Shown here in pieces: positions 44,978-55,220 of a stretch of 64,000 bases of DNA. Under the pieces are notes generated by a model. That model had not been told where the DNA came from, made no database searches, and saw only the letters and a program-made list of their open reading frames with translations. This DNA is from Vibrio hepatarius (GTDB lineage: Bacteria; Pseudomonadota; Gammaproteobacteria; Enterobacterales; Vibrionaceae): NCBI RefSeq assembly GCF_001274785.1, contig NZ_LHPI01000001.1:620001-684000 (forward strand), given 5' to 3'. The position numbers were made by a program, and so were the translations under genes. Within the stretch, counting starts at the first letter, position 1; each line of letters starts with the position of its first letter.

Positions 44978-46924
44978 TTATGCGGTTTTAAAGCGCTTCA
45001 TCTGTAAGTCGAGATATTGCGCCACCTGAGCTAACTCAGAAGCTGACATAGCAACATGTTTAAAGGTTTCGCTATTGTCTCTAGTGATGTTGTAGGTTTC
45101 GGTGATATTTTCGCTAATGGTGTCGCTGACCGCGCTCTGTTCCTCAACCGCGGTTGCAATCTGGGTATTGGTATCAGTCAGCTCATAGATGGTGTTGTTG
45201 ATAGTCGTGAGATTCTCAGAAGCAGACGCTGCTTGTGAAGCCGCATTGGTCACGGTTGTATGGCTAGAATCGATCGCATTACGCGCACTGTCCGCACCCG
45301 TTTGCAAAGAGTGAATCATGGATTCAATCTGACCGGTTGCTTCCTGCGTTCGACTTGCTAATGAGCGAACTTCATCGGCGACGACCGCAAATCCGCGACC
45401 TTGTTCACCAGCGCGAGCGGCTTCAATTGCAGCATTTAATGCGAGTAGATTAGTTTGTTCTGCGACGCCTCGGATGACTTCAAGAATCGAGCCTATGTTC
45501 ATAGATTCATCATACAATCGCACCACTAATCCAGACCCTGTCGACATTTCTTTTTCCGCGCGCTTAATCGCTTCCAACGTTTTGGTGACTTCATCCAAAC
45601 TACTTGTAATGTTATTGGAGGCATTTTGAGTAAAGTTAGCGGCATCATTGGTACTGTGCGCGATCTCAGTCGTGGTGGTCGACATTTGTTGTACTGCAGA
45701 CGAAATTTGCTCCATCTCTACACGCAGGCGCTCTTGCGCTTCATTACTTGATCGAGTCACAGCAGAAAGCTCTTCCGACATTTGACCAACTTTAACGCAG
45801 GAGTCGTTTACGCCCGTGACAATCTCGCGTAGCGACAAAATCGTGTTGCGCATGTTCGTCAATAAATCGGCAATCTCGTCTTTGCCTGTGACTTTTACGT
45901 CGACAGCCAAATTACCTTCCGCTAGCTCAGTAGAAATACGTTTGACGGTATCAATGCCAACACGAATTGAACGGGTGATGAAGAACGCGATAGCAGTCGC
46001 GAAAACAATAGAGATGGTCACTAGCGTCGTGATGACATTAATTGTCGACTCTTTTTGCGCTTGTAGATCTTGGGTTAGTAATACCTGCTGGCTTGCAGAT
46101 TGCTGTTTAATCATATCTAGGTGCTGTGAAATTTCTTCGCCTAGTACACGCATCGCTTGCTCTGCGGCTTTTTGTTCACCTTTCAGCGCAATCACTTCTT
46201 CAACCCCTTTGGTATAAGCTTGGCGGTATTGGGTAAAGTCCGCCAAAATGGCGCGGTCTTGAGAGGTTGATATCAACGAGCCTAAGATTATCTCTAGATT
46301 AGGCAATTCGTTGGTAAAATAGTTGTTGATTTGGTCGATGTCCTGATTGGGTGCATTGTGCACGTATTTCAATACGGCATTGTTGCCTAGCAGGAACTGC
46401 TCAACCAAAATTGACGAATAATACTCTACGTCCACATCAGGACTGTTACGCGCGGTGTGTATCATGGTTTCAAGCCCTGATATGGCTTGTTTTTCTAGCT
46501 GAGCGAAATCGGTATAGATTTTTGTATCGACAGTTTCACTTGCGCGTTTCACAACCTCAAATTGTTCGGCAAATTGATTTATATCGGCTAGAGCACTTTC
46601 AAGATGTCCTGCACTTTCTGAATCGTGGTTGCTTTCAAGGTCTGAGTTTACTAGCGCTCTTAAGTCAGTAAGTTGTTGGTTGTACGAATTTAACTGCTCC
46701 TCTGAAAGGCTTGAAGTATAATTCATCGCTGTAAGGCGGAGATTAAGAAAGCCAGATTGGATTCGTCCTGATAAAGTGGTTTCTGAAGCCAGTTGTCCAT
46801 ATTGTCGAAAGTTATTTGATGCACCCACCATCCCAAAGTAACTGTAACTACTTGAAATGGCAAAAAATAACACGCAACATGCAAATCCTAGCCTGATTTT
46901 GTTTGCAATAGTTAGATTGAGCAT
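44978..46924 (-). CDS. methyl-accepting chemotaxis protein
   Basis: A 648-residue transducer; the ATG at 46924 is preceded by GGAGG. Membrane segment 1 is at about 10-30 and segment 2 at about 300-322. Between them is a helical periplasmic ligand domain (about 270 residues, too long for a simple four-helix bundle), then HAMP and the signalling domain with the hairpin tip [20 protein letters not shown]. No C-terminal CheR pentapeptide is seen. Ligand unknown. Confidence 0.93.
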   Translation of the reverse strand: MLNLTIANKIRLGFACCVLFFAISSSYSYFGMVGASNNFRQYGQLASETTLSGRIQSGFLNLRLTAMNYTSSLSEEQLNSYNQQLTDLRALVNSDLESNHDSESAGHLESALADINQFAEQFEVVKRASETVDTKIYTDFAQLEKQAISGLETMIHTARNSPDVDVEYYSSILVEQFLLGNNAVLKYVHNAPNQDIDQINNYFTNELPNLEIILGSLISTSQDRAILADFTQYRQAYTKGVEEVIALKGEQKAAEQAMRVLGEEISQHLDMIKQQSASQQVLLTQDLQAQKESTINVITTLVTISIVFATAIAFFITRSIRVGIDTVKRISTELAEGNLAVDVKVTGKDEIADLLTNMRNTILSLREIVTGVNDSCVKVGQMSEELSAVTRSSNEAQERLRVEMEQISSAVQQMSTTTTEIAHSTNDAANFTQNASNNITSSLDEVTKTLEAIKRAEKEMSTGSGLVVRLYDESMNIGSILEVIRGVAEQTNLLALNAAIEAARAGEQGRGFAVVADEVRSLASRTQEATGQIESMIHSLQTGADSARNAIDSSHTTVTNAASQAASASENLTTINNTIYELTDTNTQIATAVEEQSAVSDTISENITETYNITRDNSETFKHVAMSASELAQVAQYLDLQMKRFKTA

Positions 46925-47177
46925 GAGCCCTCCGTTACACACATAGCTCTGAATGTATATTCTTGTTTTTTTTATAAGCTTATATGTAATCTGATTAATA
47001 TCTAATTTAATCGCTGATTTTTATCATTTTTTGAATATCTCGATAAAAATTGGCTCAGAGTTGCGCTTGTTGCTTGGTATTTGTCGTGGTTAGTTCAACG
47101 ATGAGAGCCGTATTAGAAAGGCTTGAAAGTTCAGTGTGGATAGAGAGGACAAGTTAATTACTAAACAACTGAGAATA

Positions 47178-47198
47178 AGAGCCGCATTTCACGGCTCT
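47178..47198 (-). terminator. stem-loop after the TPR-GGDEF gene
   Basis: AGAGCCG / CGGCTCT with a 7-nt loop, just downstream of the TPR-GGDEF stop; TATTCTC follows on the minus strand. The rest of 46925-47207 is AT-rich and shows no ORF. Confidence 0.6.
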
Positions 47199-47207
47199 AC
47201 TGAACAA

Positions 47208-49253
47208 CTAACTGTATTGACCTTTGACGGCGTTACGGCCACTTGATTTGGCATCATACAGTAACTTATCGGCGAGATTACACAGCGCGTCAAATGCGAT
47301 ATCAACGTCTTTGGTTGTGATCACGCCGAAGCTACAAGTGACACTAACAGGCTGATCGTCATCTGTCGTAAATGTGTGTTGTGAGAGTGCAAGACGCATG
47401 CGCTCCGCTAACTTTGTCGCTTCTTGTAAATCGGTCTTAGGCAATACGATGACAAATTCTTCGCCACCAAAGCGTGCCACTATATCGTTTTTGCGCACTG
47501 TCGATTCCAACACTCCCGCAACACCGGTTAAGACCGTATCGCCAAATGCATGTCCGTAGGTATCGTTAACTTGTTTAAAGTGGTCAACATCCATCATCAC
47601 TAGCGTTATTGGACCGGAATCTGGTTTCTTGGCGACGAGCTTTTGTTTGTCCAATTTGCGTTCAATCCAGTGATTGAGAGTGAGGAAGCCGTGTTGTAAG
47701 CGCAACACTTGTTTGCTTATATAGTAAATGAGCATTTCTTTGTTTGATTGAGATACAGGCTTCGTTAATGGCTTTGGCTGACGCTCTTTAGGTTGAACAA
47801 ACCATTCTTCCAAGAAACGACGGTTGAATAGTCCGGTTAAGGTGTCAGTTTTCGCCAGGCGACGCATTCTCAAACGCGATCGGTTAACTGCCAAGAATAC
47901 CAATGTCATTAGCAATAGAATTCCAAGCATGACGAGCAATGCTTCGCCGAGAAAGAAAAATGTGCGCTGATTGTTTTCAAGCTCTAATCGCTGTAAGACA
48001 TTGTTCCAATTTAAATTCTCGTTTTCGTATTCTAGTCGTTCTAGCTCAAACAGTGTCTTCTGTAGCTCTAGGTTTTCAACTTCGCGTTGATTACTGAACT
48101 GAATAAACTTCTCGTGATATTGGCCGTAGGTTTGGTAAGCCTGCTGGAAGTTATTCTCACCCGCGTACGCCATCGCTGCGACTTTGATTAACTCCATTTG
48201 TTGCTGCTGTATGTAACGCTGATTAATGATGTCGGAGAGCATTGGCGTGATCATCTCTAATAGCGCTTGATATTGCTTACGCTCCAACATGTATTCCGCG
48301 TGCAGCAGTTTAAACGTTGCCAAGTAAGCGCTCGATGTTTCACGGTACTGCAAGTTTTCCGCGAGACTTAAGTGGCGTAGCATATTCTTATCGTCGTTAG
48401 TTTCACGGTACAAAGACGCAAGCTCAAGGTTAATGCGAAAGCGGAAGCGTCCGTCGCCGATCACCTGTGCGAGTTTTAGTGCGGTTTGATAAGAATCGAT
48501 GGCCTTTTCATACTGAAACTGTGCTTTGTGTAACTTGGCAATGGTTAGCACGCTAAGTAGCTCATTAAACGACATGCGTCGTGTTTTGAAGTACTGATAA
48601 GCTTGCTCCAAGATAACTTCTGAGCGTTCATAACCTTGGATTCTTACCAGAACGCCGCCAAGCTCTAGCGCCGTTCGCTCGACGAGTCCCTGTACGCCAG
48701 AAGACTCAGCCGCTTCCATTGAAGACATTAGCGCAGCATAAGATTTTTTGAAGTCACCTTGATCGTTGTAGTAACGGCCTTTGAGTAGCAGCACTTCCGA
48801 TTCAAGTTGCTTATTGCTCTCTTTGCGGGATGTTTCCAGTAGGGAATCAATCGAAGAAAGCGCGTCCTCTATATCATGTTTGCCCATCATGGCTCGGACT
48901 TGGAGTAACTTAAATTGTAGGTATTGGTTGCTTTGTTTGGCAACCAAGCCAAGGCCTTTGTTCGTCACTGCTAAGCTTTCTTCGTTTCGGCCGAGCAACT
49001 CCAGTACAGTTGCCTTAGCAAGCCAATAGCGAACCAGTAGTTCCTTTGGTTGGTTTTGTACCAAAGACTCTTCCTCGAGAGACTCTATCTGCGCCAGTGA
49101 ACTTTGTGGCAGAGAATAAATTTGGCTTTCGATCCCCTCAAGCGACTGCAAGAATTTGCTTTTTGACTCAGAATTTTCCGCTACTGCGGGTGTAGTCGCA
49201 AGAGCAAACGAGCATGCAAGCGCTAATGCAATCTGCATATAGAATTTTGACAT
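47208..49253 (-). CDS. periplasmic TPR-sensor diguanylate cyclase
   Basis: A 681-residue protein with a signal peptide (cleavage after AVAE, about 25), a periplasmic array of tetratricopeptide repeats (about 30-400), a coiled segment, one transmembrane helix (about 430-455), and a C-terminal GGDEF domain. The active loop is GGEEF (FGGEEFVIVLP), preceded by an RxxD inhibitory site (RKND). Unusual: about 60 residues are inserted between the LFNRRFLEEW helix and ITLVMMDVDHF. The insert contains a Pro/Lys-rich stretch and a predicted helix. It probably makes c-di-GMP in response to a periplasmic partner bound by the repeats. Confidence 0.9.
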   Translation of the reverse strand: MSKFYMQIALALACSFALATTPAVAENSESKSKFLQSLEGIESQIYSLPQSSLAQIESLEEESLVQNQPKELLVRYWLAKATVLELLGRNEESLAVTNKGLGLVAKQSNQYLQFKLLQVRAMMGKHDIEDALSSIDSLLETSRKESNKQLESEVLLLKGRYYNDQGDFKKSYAALMSSMEAAESSGVQGLVERTALELGGVLVRIQGYERSEVILEQAYQYFKTRRMSFNELLSVLTIAKLHKAQFQYEKAIDSYQTALKLAQVIGDGRFRFRINLELASLYRETNDDKNMLRHLSLAENLQYRETSSAYLATFKLLHAEYMLERKQYQALLEMITPMLSDIINQRYIQQQQMELIKVAAMAYAGENNFQQAYQTYGQYHEKFIQFSNQREVENLELQKTLFELERLEYENENLNWNNVLQRLELENNQRTFFFLGEALLVMLGILLLMTLVFLAVNRSRLRMRRLAKTDTLTGLFNRRFLEEWFVQPKERQPKPLTKPVSQSNKEMLIYYISKQVLRLQHGFLTLNHWIERKLDKQKLVAKKPDSGPITLVMMDVDHFKQVNDTYGHAFGDTVLTGVAGVLESTVRKNDIVARFGGEEFVIVLPKTDLQEATKLAERMRLALSQHTFTTDDDQPVSVTCSFGVITTKDVDIAFDALCNLADKLLYDAKSSGRNAVKGQYS

Positions 49254-49442
49254 TATTATTGTTCCCTAATGGGCAGCTAACTCAGTGTAATGGGATAGGT
49301 AAATTATCTTTTTATATGTTGATGTTAGATTGTAGCCAAACATCGCTCCCTAATTATTAGGGTAATAGTAAATCACCAACTTTAGCGGGCGAAAGGTCAA
49401 TCGCCAGTTACTTTTAAAATTTTGAATATAAACTCTAAAATC

Positions 49443-49462
49443 TCATTTTGGAGACAAAATGA
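49443..49462 (+). promoter_or_regulatory. hairpin embracing the ribosome site of the 22-codon ORF
   Basis: Perfect 8-bp inverted repeat TCATTTTG / CAAAATGA closed by a GAGA loop of the GNRA type. The GGAG sequence is at the loop edge and the first ATG is in the 3' arm, so folding would hide the start codon. A possible -10 (TATAAA) is at 49427-49432. Confidence 0.45.
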
Positions 49463-49527
49463 TGGCTAAAATTGTGATCTTAGTATCTGCTTTACTTATG
49501 GTTTCTCAATGGTATACATCACGCTAA
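49459..49527 (+). CDS. candidate 22-residue hydrophobic small protein
   Basis: Short ORF starting ATG-ATG, with GGAG 8 nt upstream of the first ATG. The product begins MMAKIVILVSALLMVSQ and ends in a polar WYTSR tail: one hydrophobic helix long enough for the membrane. It lies in the otherwise empty 342-bp gap upstream of the TPR-GGDEF gene, on the opposite strand. I do not recognise it; it could also be a chance frame. The remainder of the gap shows nothing else. Confidence 0.4.
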   Translation: MMAKIVILVSALLMVSQWYTSR

Positions 49528-49595
49528 ACAATGAAGATTTATTGCAAGCAGGCATCATTGTGAAAATAGTGGGATGTTGAGTGGGGATGAATATT

Positions 49596-49910
49596 CTATT
49601 GTTTACCAGGTTTACACTGAACAAGTTCGTAGCGTGCTTTATCTGCTGTGATAGGCATTTTTGTCGATAGTTCAACGATTGAACCCGCTGGGCAGTCAAT
49701 TCTTGGTGGAATGGACAGGAGCTGTTGTGAGCCATCGGCGAGTTGTACATTCAGGTATTTGCGATGACCATCTAGGGATTGCGTCAGAGTTTGTGTGACA
49801 ACCTCTGCTTGTAATCGCTCTTGTGGCTCGTCTGGCATTAAGTAGAACAAGGCAGCGAGTAAGGCGACCAGCAAAAATAAAGTAGCGATGAAGACTTTTG
49901 GACTGTTCAC
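49596..49910 (-). CDS. small single-pass membrane protein of unknown function
   Basis: A 104-residue protein starting at GTG with GGAG upstream. One transmembrane helix at about 6-24, then a periplasmic domain with two cysteines (IDCPAG and VQCKPG), which could form a disulfide. It follows moeB by 31 bp on the same strand and may be in the same transcript. I do not recognise the family; a role in molybdopterin metabolism is not suggested by its sequence. Confidence 0.7.
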   Translation of the reverse strand: MNSPKVFIATLFLLVALLAALFYLMPDEPQERLQAEVVTQTLTQSLDGHRKYLNVQLADGSQQLLSIPPRIDCPAGSIVELSTKMPITADKARYELVQCKPGKQ

Positions 49911-49941
49911 CTTATGACTCCATTCGCTACTTGATAAACGT

Positions 49942-50691
49942 CTAGCTGCAAACAGGGCAGTTAGGCATTTTCATCAGGTTCATTTCACGCCAAGACATCG
50001 TCAGCGCGTCTAAGATGAGGATTTTGCCTTGTTTTGGCGTGCCGTAATTAGCAATGACTTTGATTGCCTCCATCGCTTGCACCGCGCCAATTATGCCTAC
50101 AACGGGAGCCATGACACCGGCTTCCACACAGCTAAGCGCTGCATTGCCAAACAGTGCGCTTAGGCATTGATAGCAGGGTTGGGTAGGGTCTTGGTATGAA
50201 AAAACACTTACTTGTCCTTCCATACGAATTGCTGCGCCTGAGACTAGAGGTGTTTTCAACTCAAAACACAACTTGTTAAGTTGGTTTCGTGTTTCAACAT
50301 TGTCTGATGCATCCAACACCAAAGTGTGTTGAGCAATAAGATCTTTCAGCTCACTATCAGATAAACGTTTGTCGATAGTCGCAACTTCTAGATAAGGGTT
50401 AAGCTGTGTCAGTGATTCCGACGCTGACAGCACTTTCTTTTTACCAATATCAGCGTCATGGTGTAAAACTTGGCGCTGCAAATTGGATAACTCAACCACA
50501 TCGTCATCGATCAAAGTTAATTTGCCTACGCCAGCCGTTGCCAAGTATTGGCTAGAAGCGCAGCCTAAGCCGCCGGCACCTAACACCAAGATAGAGCTCT
50601 GTTTCAGTGCTTCTTGACCTTCAAAATCAAACTGCTTAAGGATAATTTGACGGTTATAGCGAAGCATTTCTTGATCAGACAAGATCTCCAA
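49942..50691 (-). CDS. moeB: molybdopterin-synthase adenylyltransferase
   Basis: A 249-residue E1-like enzyme. Nucleotide site GAGGLGC, catalytic Asp in LDASDN, zinc cysteines in CYQC and CPVC, and the conserved Cys in SCVEAGVMAPVVG. It adenylates the C-terminus of MoaD during molybdenum cofactor synthesis. Nine base pairs after moeA, forming the moeAB pair; ThiF is less likely given this neighbour. Confidence 0.94.
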   Translation of the reverse strand: MEILSDQEMLRYNRQIILKQFDFEGQEALKQSSILVLGAGGLGCASSQYLATAGVGKLTLIDDDVVELSNLQRQVLHHDADIGKKKVLSASESLTQLNPYLEVATIDKRLSDSELKDLIAQHTLVLDASDNVETRNQLNKLCFELKTPLVSGAAIRMEGQVSVFSYQDPTQPCYQCLSALFGNAALSCVEAGVMAPVVGIIGAVQAMEAIKVIANYGTPKQGKILILDALTMSWREMNLMKMPNCPVCS

Positions 50692-50700
50692 AACAAGCTC

Positions 50701-51936
50701 CTAGTAAAGTGTTGAGTTAAATAGCTGAATATTGACGGTTTCGCCAACTTCTACGCGACCACGTTCTCTTTCAAGCACCACAAAGCAATTTGCCAAGCTC
50801 ATCGAACGGAATGCACCTGAGCTTTGATTACCAGTGGTTTCGACAACAAACTTACCATCTTCAATCGTGTAGATCCCGCGTTGGTAATCGGTTCGTCCCG
50901 GCACTTTCTTAAATGCGGTTTTGGTGGTTGCAGGAATAGACTCTGGTGCTTTCCATTCAGTGTGACCAGAAAGCTTAGCAAGCATAGGTTGAACCAATAC
51001 GTACATAGTCAACACTGCTGAGACAGGGTTACCCGGTAAACCGCAGAACCAAGCGGTAGACAGTTTGCCGAATGCGAATGGTTTACCTGGTTTAATCGCC
51101 AATTTCCAAAAGCCGATTTCCCCCAGTTCTTCAAGGATATCTTTGGTGTAGTCTGCCTCACCAACGCTCACACCGCCTGAAGTGACCACCACGTCAGCCA
51201 AGGATTGCGCTTGTTCAAAGGTCGCTTTTAGTGTTTCAGGACAATCTGGGATAATACCAAGATCGATCGGCTCACAACCGAAGTTTTCAATTAGCGGTTT
51301 GATGCCATAGCGGTTGCTGTCGTAGATTTGACCTTCAGCCAAAGGTTGACCCAGCGGCTTTAACTCATCACCGGTTGAGAAGAACGCAACGCGCGGTTTG
51401 CGCACCACCGTTACATGGCTAATACCTAGCGTAGCGATCATCGGTATATCACGGGATGTAAGACGCGAGCCTTTCGGCAACACAATGTCGCCTTTACGGA
51501 TATCATCACCAGTAGGGCGGATATTGTTTTGTGGCTTCACCTCAGTTTGCGTGAAAGTAACGCCATCTTCGCTGACAACGGTGTTCTCTTGCATGATGAC
51601 CGCATCACATCCGTCAGGAATTTTCGCACCAGTCATAATACGCACGCAGCTACCTTGTGGCCATTCACCTTCAAACGGTTGCCCTGCAAAGGATTTGCCC
51701 GCCACTGGCATCGTGGCATTGTTGCTTAGGTCAGCAATGCGAATTGCGTATCCGTCCATCGCAGAGTTATCAAATGGAGGAACGAAAATAGGAGAGAGGA
51801 TGTCTTCCGCTAACACATAGCCAATGGCTTCAGCGAGAGGTAACTGTAATGTGGTTTGAATTGGTTTAATACGCGATAGCATGTTTTCCATCGCTTCTTC
51901 AAGTGGCATTAAGCCCGGCGCATCACAACAGCCCAT
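50701..51936 (-). CDS. moeA: molybdopterin molybdenumtransferase
   Basis: A 411-residue four-domain MoeA. Visible motifs are [59 protein letters not shown] and [10 protein letters not shown] (here [13 protein letters not shown]). Inserts molybdate into adenylylated molybdopterin. Divergent from folE. Confidence 0.95.
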   Translation of the reverse strand: MGCCDAPGLMPLEEAMENMLSRIKPIQTTLQLPLAEAIGYVLAEDILSPIFVPPFDNSAMDGYAIRIADLSNNATMPVAGKSFAGQPFEGEWPQGSCVRIMTGAKIPDGCDAVIMQENTVVSEDGVTFTQTEVKPQNNIRPTGDDIRKGDIVLPKGSRLTSRDIPMIATLGISHVTVVRKPRVAFFSTGDELKPLGQPLAEGQIYDSNRYGIKPLIENFGCEPIDLGIIPDCPETLKATFEQAQSLADVVVTSGGVSVGEADYTKDILEELGEIGFWKLAIKPGKPFAFGKLSTAWFCGLPGNPVSAVLTMYVLVQPMLAKLSGHTEWKAPESIPATTKTAFKKVPGRTDYQRGIYTIEDGKFVVETTGNQSSGAFRSMSLANCFVVLERERGRVEVGETVNIQLFNSTLY

Positions 51937-52114
51937 AACAAAATCCTAAATGTTTATAATAATTTGTTGCCGTCACTCTACCATAGAATTGACTATGGCA
52001 ATAATGACCCCCTATAAAATATGGGTGTAATTATTCAAAAATCCGAGTATCCTTGTCTGCCATCCTAAAGGGGTAATCTCGTATTGGGATTCTTGACAAA
52101 TGAGAGGAAGTGGA

Positions 52115-52768
52115 ATGTCAGGTCTTAGCGAATCAGCGAAGTTGGTAAAAGATGCGCTAGAACGTCGAGGATTAGAGACGCCAATGGTGCCTAATCAGTT
52201 CAGCAGAGAAGTGAAAAAAGAGAAGATTCAACACCATATGCGTGAAATCTTGTCTCTGTTAGAGCTCGACCTCTCTGATGACAGCCTAGAAGAAACGCCG
52301 CACCGTATTGCGAAAATGTACGTGGACGAGATCTTCTCGGGTCTAGACTACTCTAACTTTCCAAAGATCACTGTGATTGAGAATAAGATGGACGTGAGCG
52401 AAATGGTGCGTGTGAAAGACATCACTGTCACCAGTACTTGCGAACATCACTTGGTAACTATCGATGGTCGCGCTGCGGTGGCGTACATTCCTCGCGGTAA
52501 GATTATTGGTCTTTCAAAGATCAATCGTATTGTTCGTTTCTTTGCTCAACGTCCGCAAGTCCAAGAACGCATGACACAGCAAATCTTAGTAGCGTTGCAA
52601 ACGTTGCTTGAATCAGATGATGTGGCGGTAACGATCGACGCAACGCACTACTGCGTGAAATCACGTGGCGTAATGGACGCAACTAGCGAGACAACAACCA
52701 CAGCTTTAGGTGGTATTTTTAAGTCGAATCCAGCGACAAGACACGAATTTCTCCACGGAATTCGCTAG
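52115..52768 (+). CDS. folE: GTP cyclohydrolase I
   Basis: A 217-residue enzyme that converts GTP to 7,8-dihydroneopterin triphosphate, the first step of folate synthesis. The start was set at 52115 (GAGGAAG upstream); a five-residue longer frame is less likely. Zinc ligands are visible in TSTCEHH (Cys and His) and THYCVKSRG (Cys). [15 protein letters not shown] is typical of the family. Single gene with its own terminator. Confidence 0.95.
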   Translation: MSGLSESAKLVKDALERRGLETPMVPNQFSREVKKEKIQHHMREILSLLELDLSDDSLEETPHRIAKMYVDEIFSGLDYSNFPKITVIENKMDVSEMVRVKDITVTSTCEHHLVTIDGRAAVAYIPRGKIIGLSKINRIVRFFAQRPQVQERMTQQILVALQTLLESDDVAVTIDATHYCVKSRGVMDATSETTTTALGGIFKSNPATRHEFLHGIR

Positions 52769-52796
52769 TCTGCTAAGATTGACAACAGATTGATTT

Positions 52797-52827
52797 TAAA
52801 ACCGCTTCCCAGTCGAAGCGGTTTTTC
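52797..52827 (+). terminator. intrinsic terminator of folE
   Basis: Stem AAACCGCTT / AAGCGGTTT with a 9-nt loop followed by TTCGTTTT. Confidence 0.88.
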
Positions 52828-52878
52828 GTTTTGCTGAGTTCACACTGTAAATTCAGCGAATCTTTTAAAGGTATAAAT

Positions 52879-54255
52879 GTGACAAATTCATTTAAAACAC
52901 TGGGCCTGAGAGCAGAATTACTAGAAACATTAGACTCACTTGGCTACACAGAAATGACCGCGATCCAGCAGCAAGCATTGCCTATCGTTTTACAAGGCAA
53001 AGACGTGATTGGTCAAGGTAAGACGGGTTCAGGAAAAACGGCAGCATTTTCGCTTGGCTTACTGAGCAACTTAAATGTACAGCGTTTTCGCGTACAAACC
53101 TTGGTATTGTGTCCAACACGTGAGTTGGCTGACCAAGTAGCAAAAGAAATTCGTACTCTGGCACGCGGCATACATAACATTAAAGTACTGACATTGTGCG
53201 GCGGTATGCCAATGGGACCACAAATTGGTTCATTGGAGCACGGTGCGCACATACTGGTTGGTACGCCTGGACGAATCCTTGACCATATGTCAAAAGGGCG
53301 CATCAGCTTAGATGAACTCAATACTTTGGTACTAGATGAAGCAGACCGTATGTTGGATATGGGTTTTGAAGACGCGATCGATACCATTATTGAACAAGCG
53401 CCGTCAGATCGTCAGACATTGCTATTCAGTGCGACTTTCCCGCACGATATCGAGACGCTAGCGGCGAAGGTAATGAAGCAACCAGAAATGGTGAAAGTGG
53501 AATCTACCCATCAACACAGCACCATCGAGCAACGTTTCTTTAAGCTAAACACCACAGAAGAGCGTGATGATGCGCTTGAAGCGTTACTTTTGACGCATAA
53601 GCCTGAATCATCAGTCGTGTTCTGTAACACCAAAAAAGAAGTGCAGAACGTAACCGATGAGCTGAGCCATCGTGGTTTCAGTGTGGTTGAATTGCATGGC
53701 GATATGGAGCAACGTGAGCGTGAACAAGCGTTGACCATGTTTGCTAACAAGAGTATTTCGATTTTGGTGGCAACAGACGTTGCAGCTCGTGGCCTAGATG
53801 TTGATAACCTAGACGCGGTGTTCAACTTTGAACTGTCACGTGATCCAGAAGTTCATGTACACCGCATTGGTCGTACAGGTCGCGCGGGTTCAAAAGGCAT
53901 CGCTTTTAGCTTTTACAGCGACAAAGAAGAGTATCGTGTTGCGCGTATCGATGAGTACATGGATATCGCGATTTCACCTTCAACATTGCCAGAAAAGCCA
54001 GTAGAGCGACCGTTTTACCCAAGCATGCAAACCATCCAGATCTTGGGTGGTAAAAAGCAGAAAGTACGTGCGGGCGATATTCTAGGTGCACTGACTAAAC
54101 AAGCCGGTATCGACGGCAAGAAAATCGGTAAAATCAATATCTTGCCGATGGTGTCTTACGTTGCAGTAGAACATGACGTGGTGAAACCAGCACTTAAACA
54201 ACTGCAAACCGGCAAGATGAAAGGACGAAACTTCAAAGCGCGTGTAATGAAGTAA
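52879..54255 (+). CDS. dbpA: DEAD-box ATP-dependent RNA helicase DbpA
   Basis: A 458-residue helicase, started at GTG 52879 with AAAGG upstream; the 16 residues before it do not fit the family. Motifs are the Q motif (TAIQQQALP), AKTGSGKT-like GKTGSGKTAA, PTRELA, TPGRILD, DEAD (LDEADRMLDMG), SAT, ATDVAARGLD and HRIGRTGRAG. The C-terminal DbpA RNA-binding domain (KQKVRAGDILGALTK, KINILPMVSYVAVE) distinguishes it from other DEAD-box proteins. By family it acts on hairpin 92 of 23S rRNA in 50S assembly. Confidence 0.93.
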   Translation: MTNSFKTLGLRAELLETLDSLGYTEMTAIQQQALPIVLQGKDVIGQGKTGSGKTAAFSLGLLSNLNVQRFRVQTLVLCPTRELADQVAKEIRTLARGIHNIKVLTLCGGMPMGPQIGSLEHGAHILVGTPGRILDHMSKGRISLDELNTLVLDEADRMLDMGFEDAIDTIIEQAPSDRQTLLFSATFPHDIETLAAKVMKQPEMVKVESTHQHSTIEQRFFKLNTTEERDDALEALLLTHKPESSVVFCNTKKEVQNVTDELSHRGFSVVELHGDMEQREREQALTMFANKSISILVATDVAARGLDVDNLDAVFNFELSRDPEVHVHRIGRTGRAGSKGIAFSFYSDKEEYRVARIDEYMDIAISPSTLPEKPVERPFYPSMQTIQILGGKKQKVRAGDILGALTKQAGIDGKKIGKINILPMVSYVAVEHDVVKPALKQLQTGKMKGRNFKARVMK

Positions 54256-54280
54256 CTCCTGCAAATTTACTCCAAGTCCA

Positions 54281-54313
54281 AAAGCCCTAGGTAACGTCTG
54301 TTTCTAGGGCTTT
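54281..54313. terminator. terminator between dbpA and the MipA/OmpV gene
   Basis: 10-bp stem AAAGCCCTAG / CTAGGGCTTT with a 13-nt loop, T-rich on the plus-strand side; likely serves both convergent genes. Confidence 0.8.
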
Positions 54314-54316
54314 ACT

Positions 54317-55048
54317 TTAAAACTTGTAAACTGCACCAAGGCTAAACGACCAACCTAGATCACGCTGTATCAATGGACTATCTGAATCGTGATGTTGCAA
54401 CTCTAACTTTCCTAGCGCAGACCAATTGGTATTAACATCAACTAAGCCAATAAGCCCGCCCTGGTAGACCCATGTATGACCCGATTCGAACTGCTCTAGC
54501 CCTGAAGCCGTGGATTCCTGAAAAGAGATATCGTACAAATGCTGTGATAACTCACGGCTGCGATAATCTACTTCGACGTAAGGAGTGATCGTAAAGTAAT
54601 TGTCGATGACGTCGAACGTGCGGCCCAAGTGTAGTTGCACTTCATAGCCGTTATGTTGGTTGGTGACATCTTGCAGAAACGTCACTCGTGCGCCAACTGT
54701 ACCCAAAGTAATCCCAAGCTCACCGTTACCATCTCGATTTTCAATGCCATTGGAAATGTCATCAAAATCGTCGGATACCTCAGCAAAACGCCAATGTCCG
54801 CTCAGTCCGACATAAGGGAATAATGTAACGTTGGCGAGGCTACCATCAATAAACCCATACTCGCCGTTGTAAAAAAGGTTAGGTTGCACCGAAGCTTTCG
54901 CTTTACTGCCATCGGTAAACACCGACTTTCCCAGTTCGCCACTAATGCCGATAAATGCAAAATCTTGGTATTGCTGCTGTGAAAAGGCGTTAGAAGTAGG
55001 CAACAAAGTAAGCGCTACCAGTGGCGCAAATTTGACTAATTTCAGCAT
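54317..55048 (-). CDS. MipA/OmpV-family outer-membrane protein
   Basis: A 243-residue beta-barrel protein with a signal peptide (cleavage after NAFS, about 23) and a C-terminal Phe ending (SLGAVYKF). Family features are the SVQPNLFYNGEYGFIDG and TPYVEVDYRSRELSQHLY stretches. MipA scaffolds murein enzymes and OmpV is a Vibrio outer-membrane protein; which role applies is unknown. AAGGAG precedes the ATG. Confidence 0.87.
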   Translation of the reverse strand: MLKLVKFAPLVALTLLPTSNAFSQQQYQDFAFIGISGELGKSVFTDGSKAKASVQPNLFYNGEYGFIDGSLANVTLFPYVGLSGHWRFAEVSDDFDDISNGIENRDGNGELGITLGTVGARVTFLQDVTNQHNGYEVQLHLGRTFDVIDNYFTITPYVEVDYRSRELSQHLYDISFQESTASGLEQFESGHTWVYQGGLIGLVDVNTNWSALGKLELQHHDSDSPLIQRDLGWSFSLGAVYKF

Positions 55049-55176
55049 ATGATTCTCCTTATCGATTAATAAGAAGAACGAGAAAAAGGATAATAAATTT
55101 CCTTATAATTCAAAGATTTTAATTTTTAATATGAACAGCTATTTACTACGATTGGTATAAGCCTTACCGCAAAAAT

Positions 55177-55202
55177 AAAGCCAACTATAAAAGCTGGCTT
55201 TA
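55177..55202 (-). terminator. terminator of msrAB
   Basis: Stem AAAGCCAACT / AGCTGGCTTT with one G-T pair and a 5-nt loop; T-rich on the minus strand (TTATTTTT). Lies 18 bp after the msrAB stop. Confidence 0.75.
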
Positions 55203-55220
55203 AGACCGAGTTTGGATGGA

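Noticed and set aside
49496..49750. Open frame of 84 codons on the minus strand overlapping the small membrane protein gene
   Set aside because: The 104-residue frame has a GGAG site and a clear membrane helix; this one has neither.
51398..51820. Open frame of 140 codons antisense to moeA
   Set aside because: Overlaps a complete MoeA with all domain motifs and shows no start signals.
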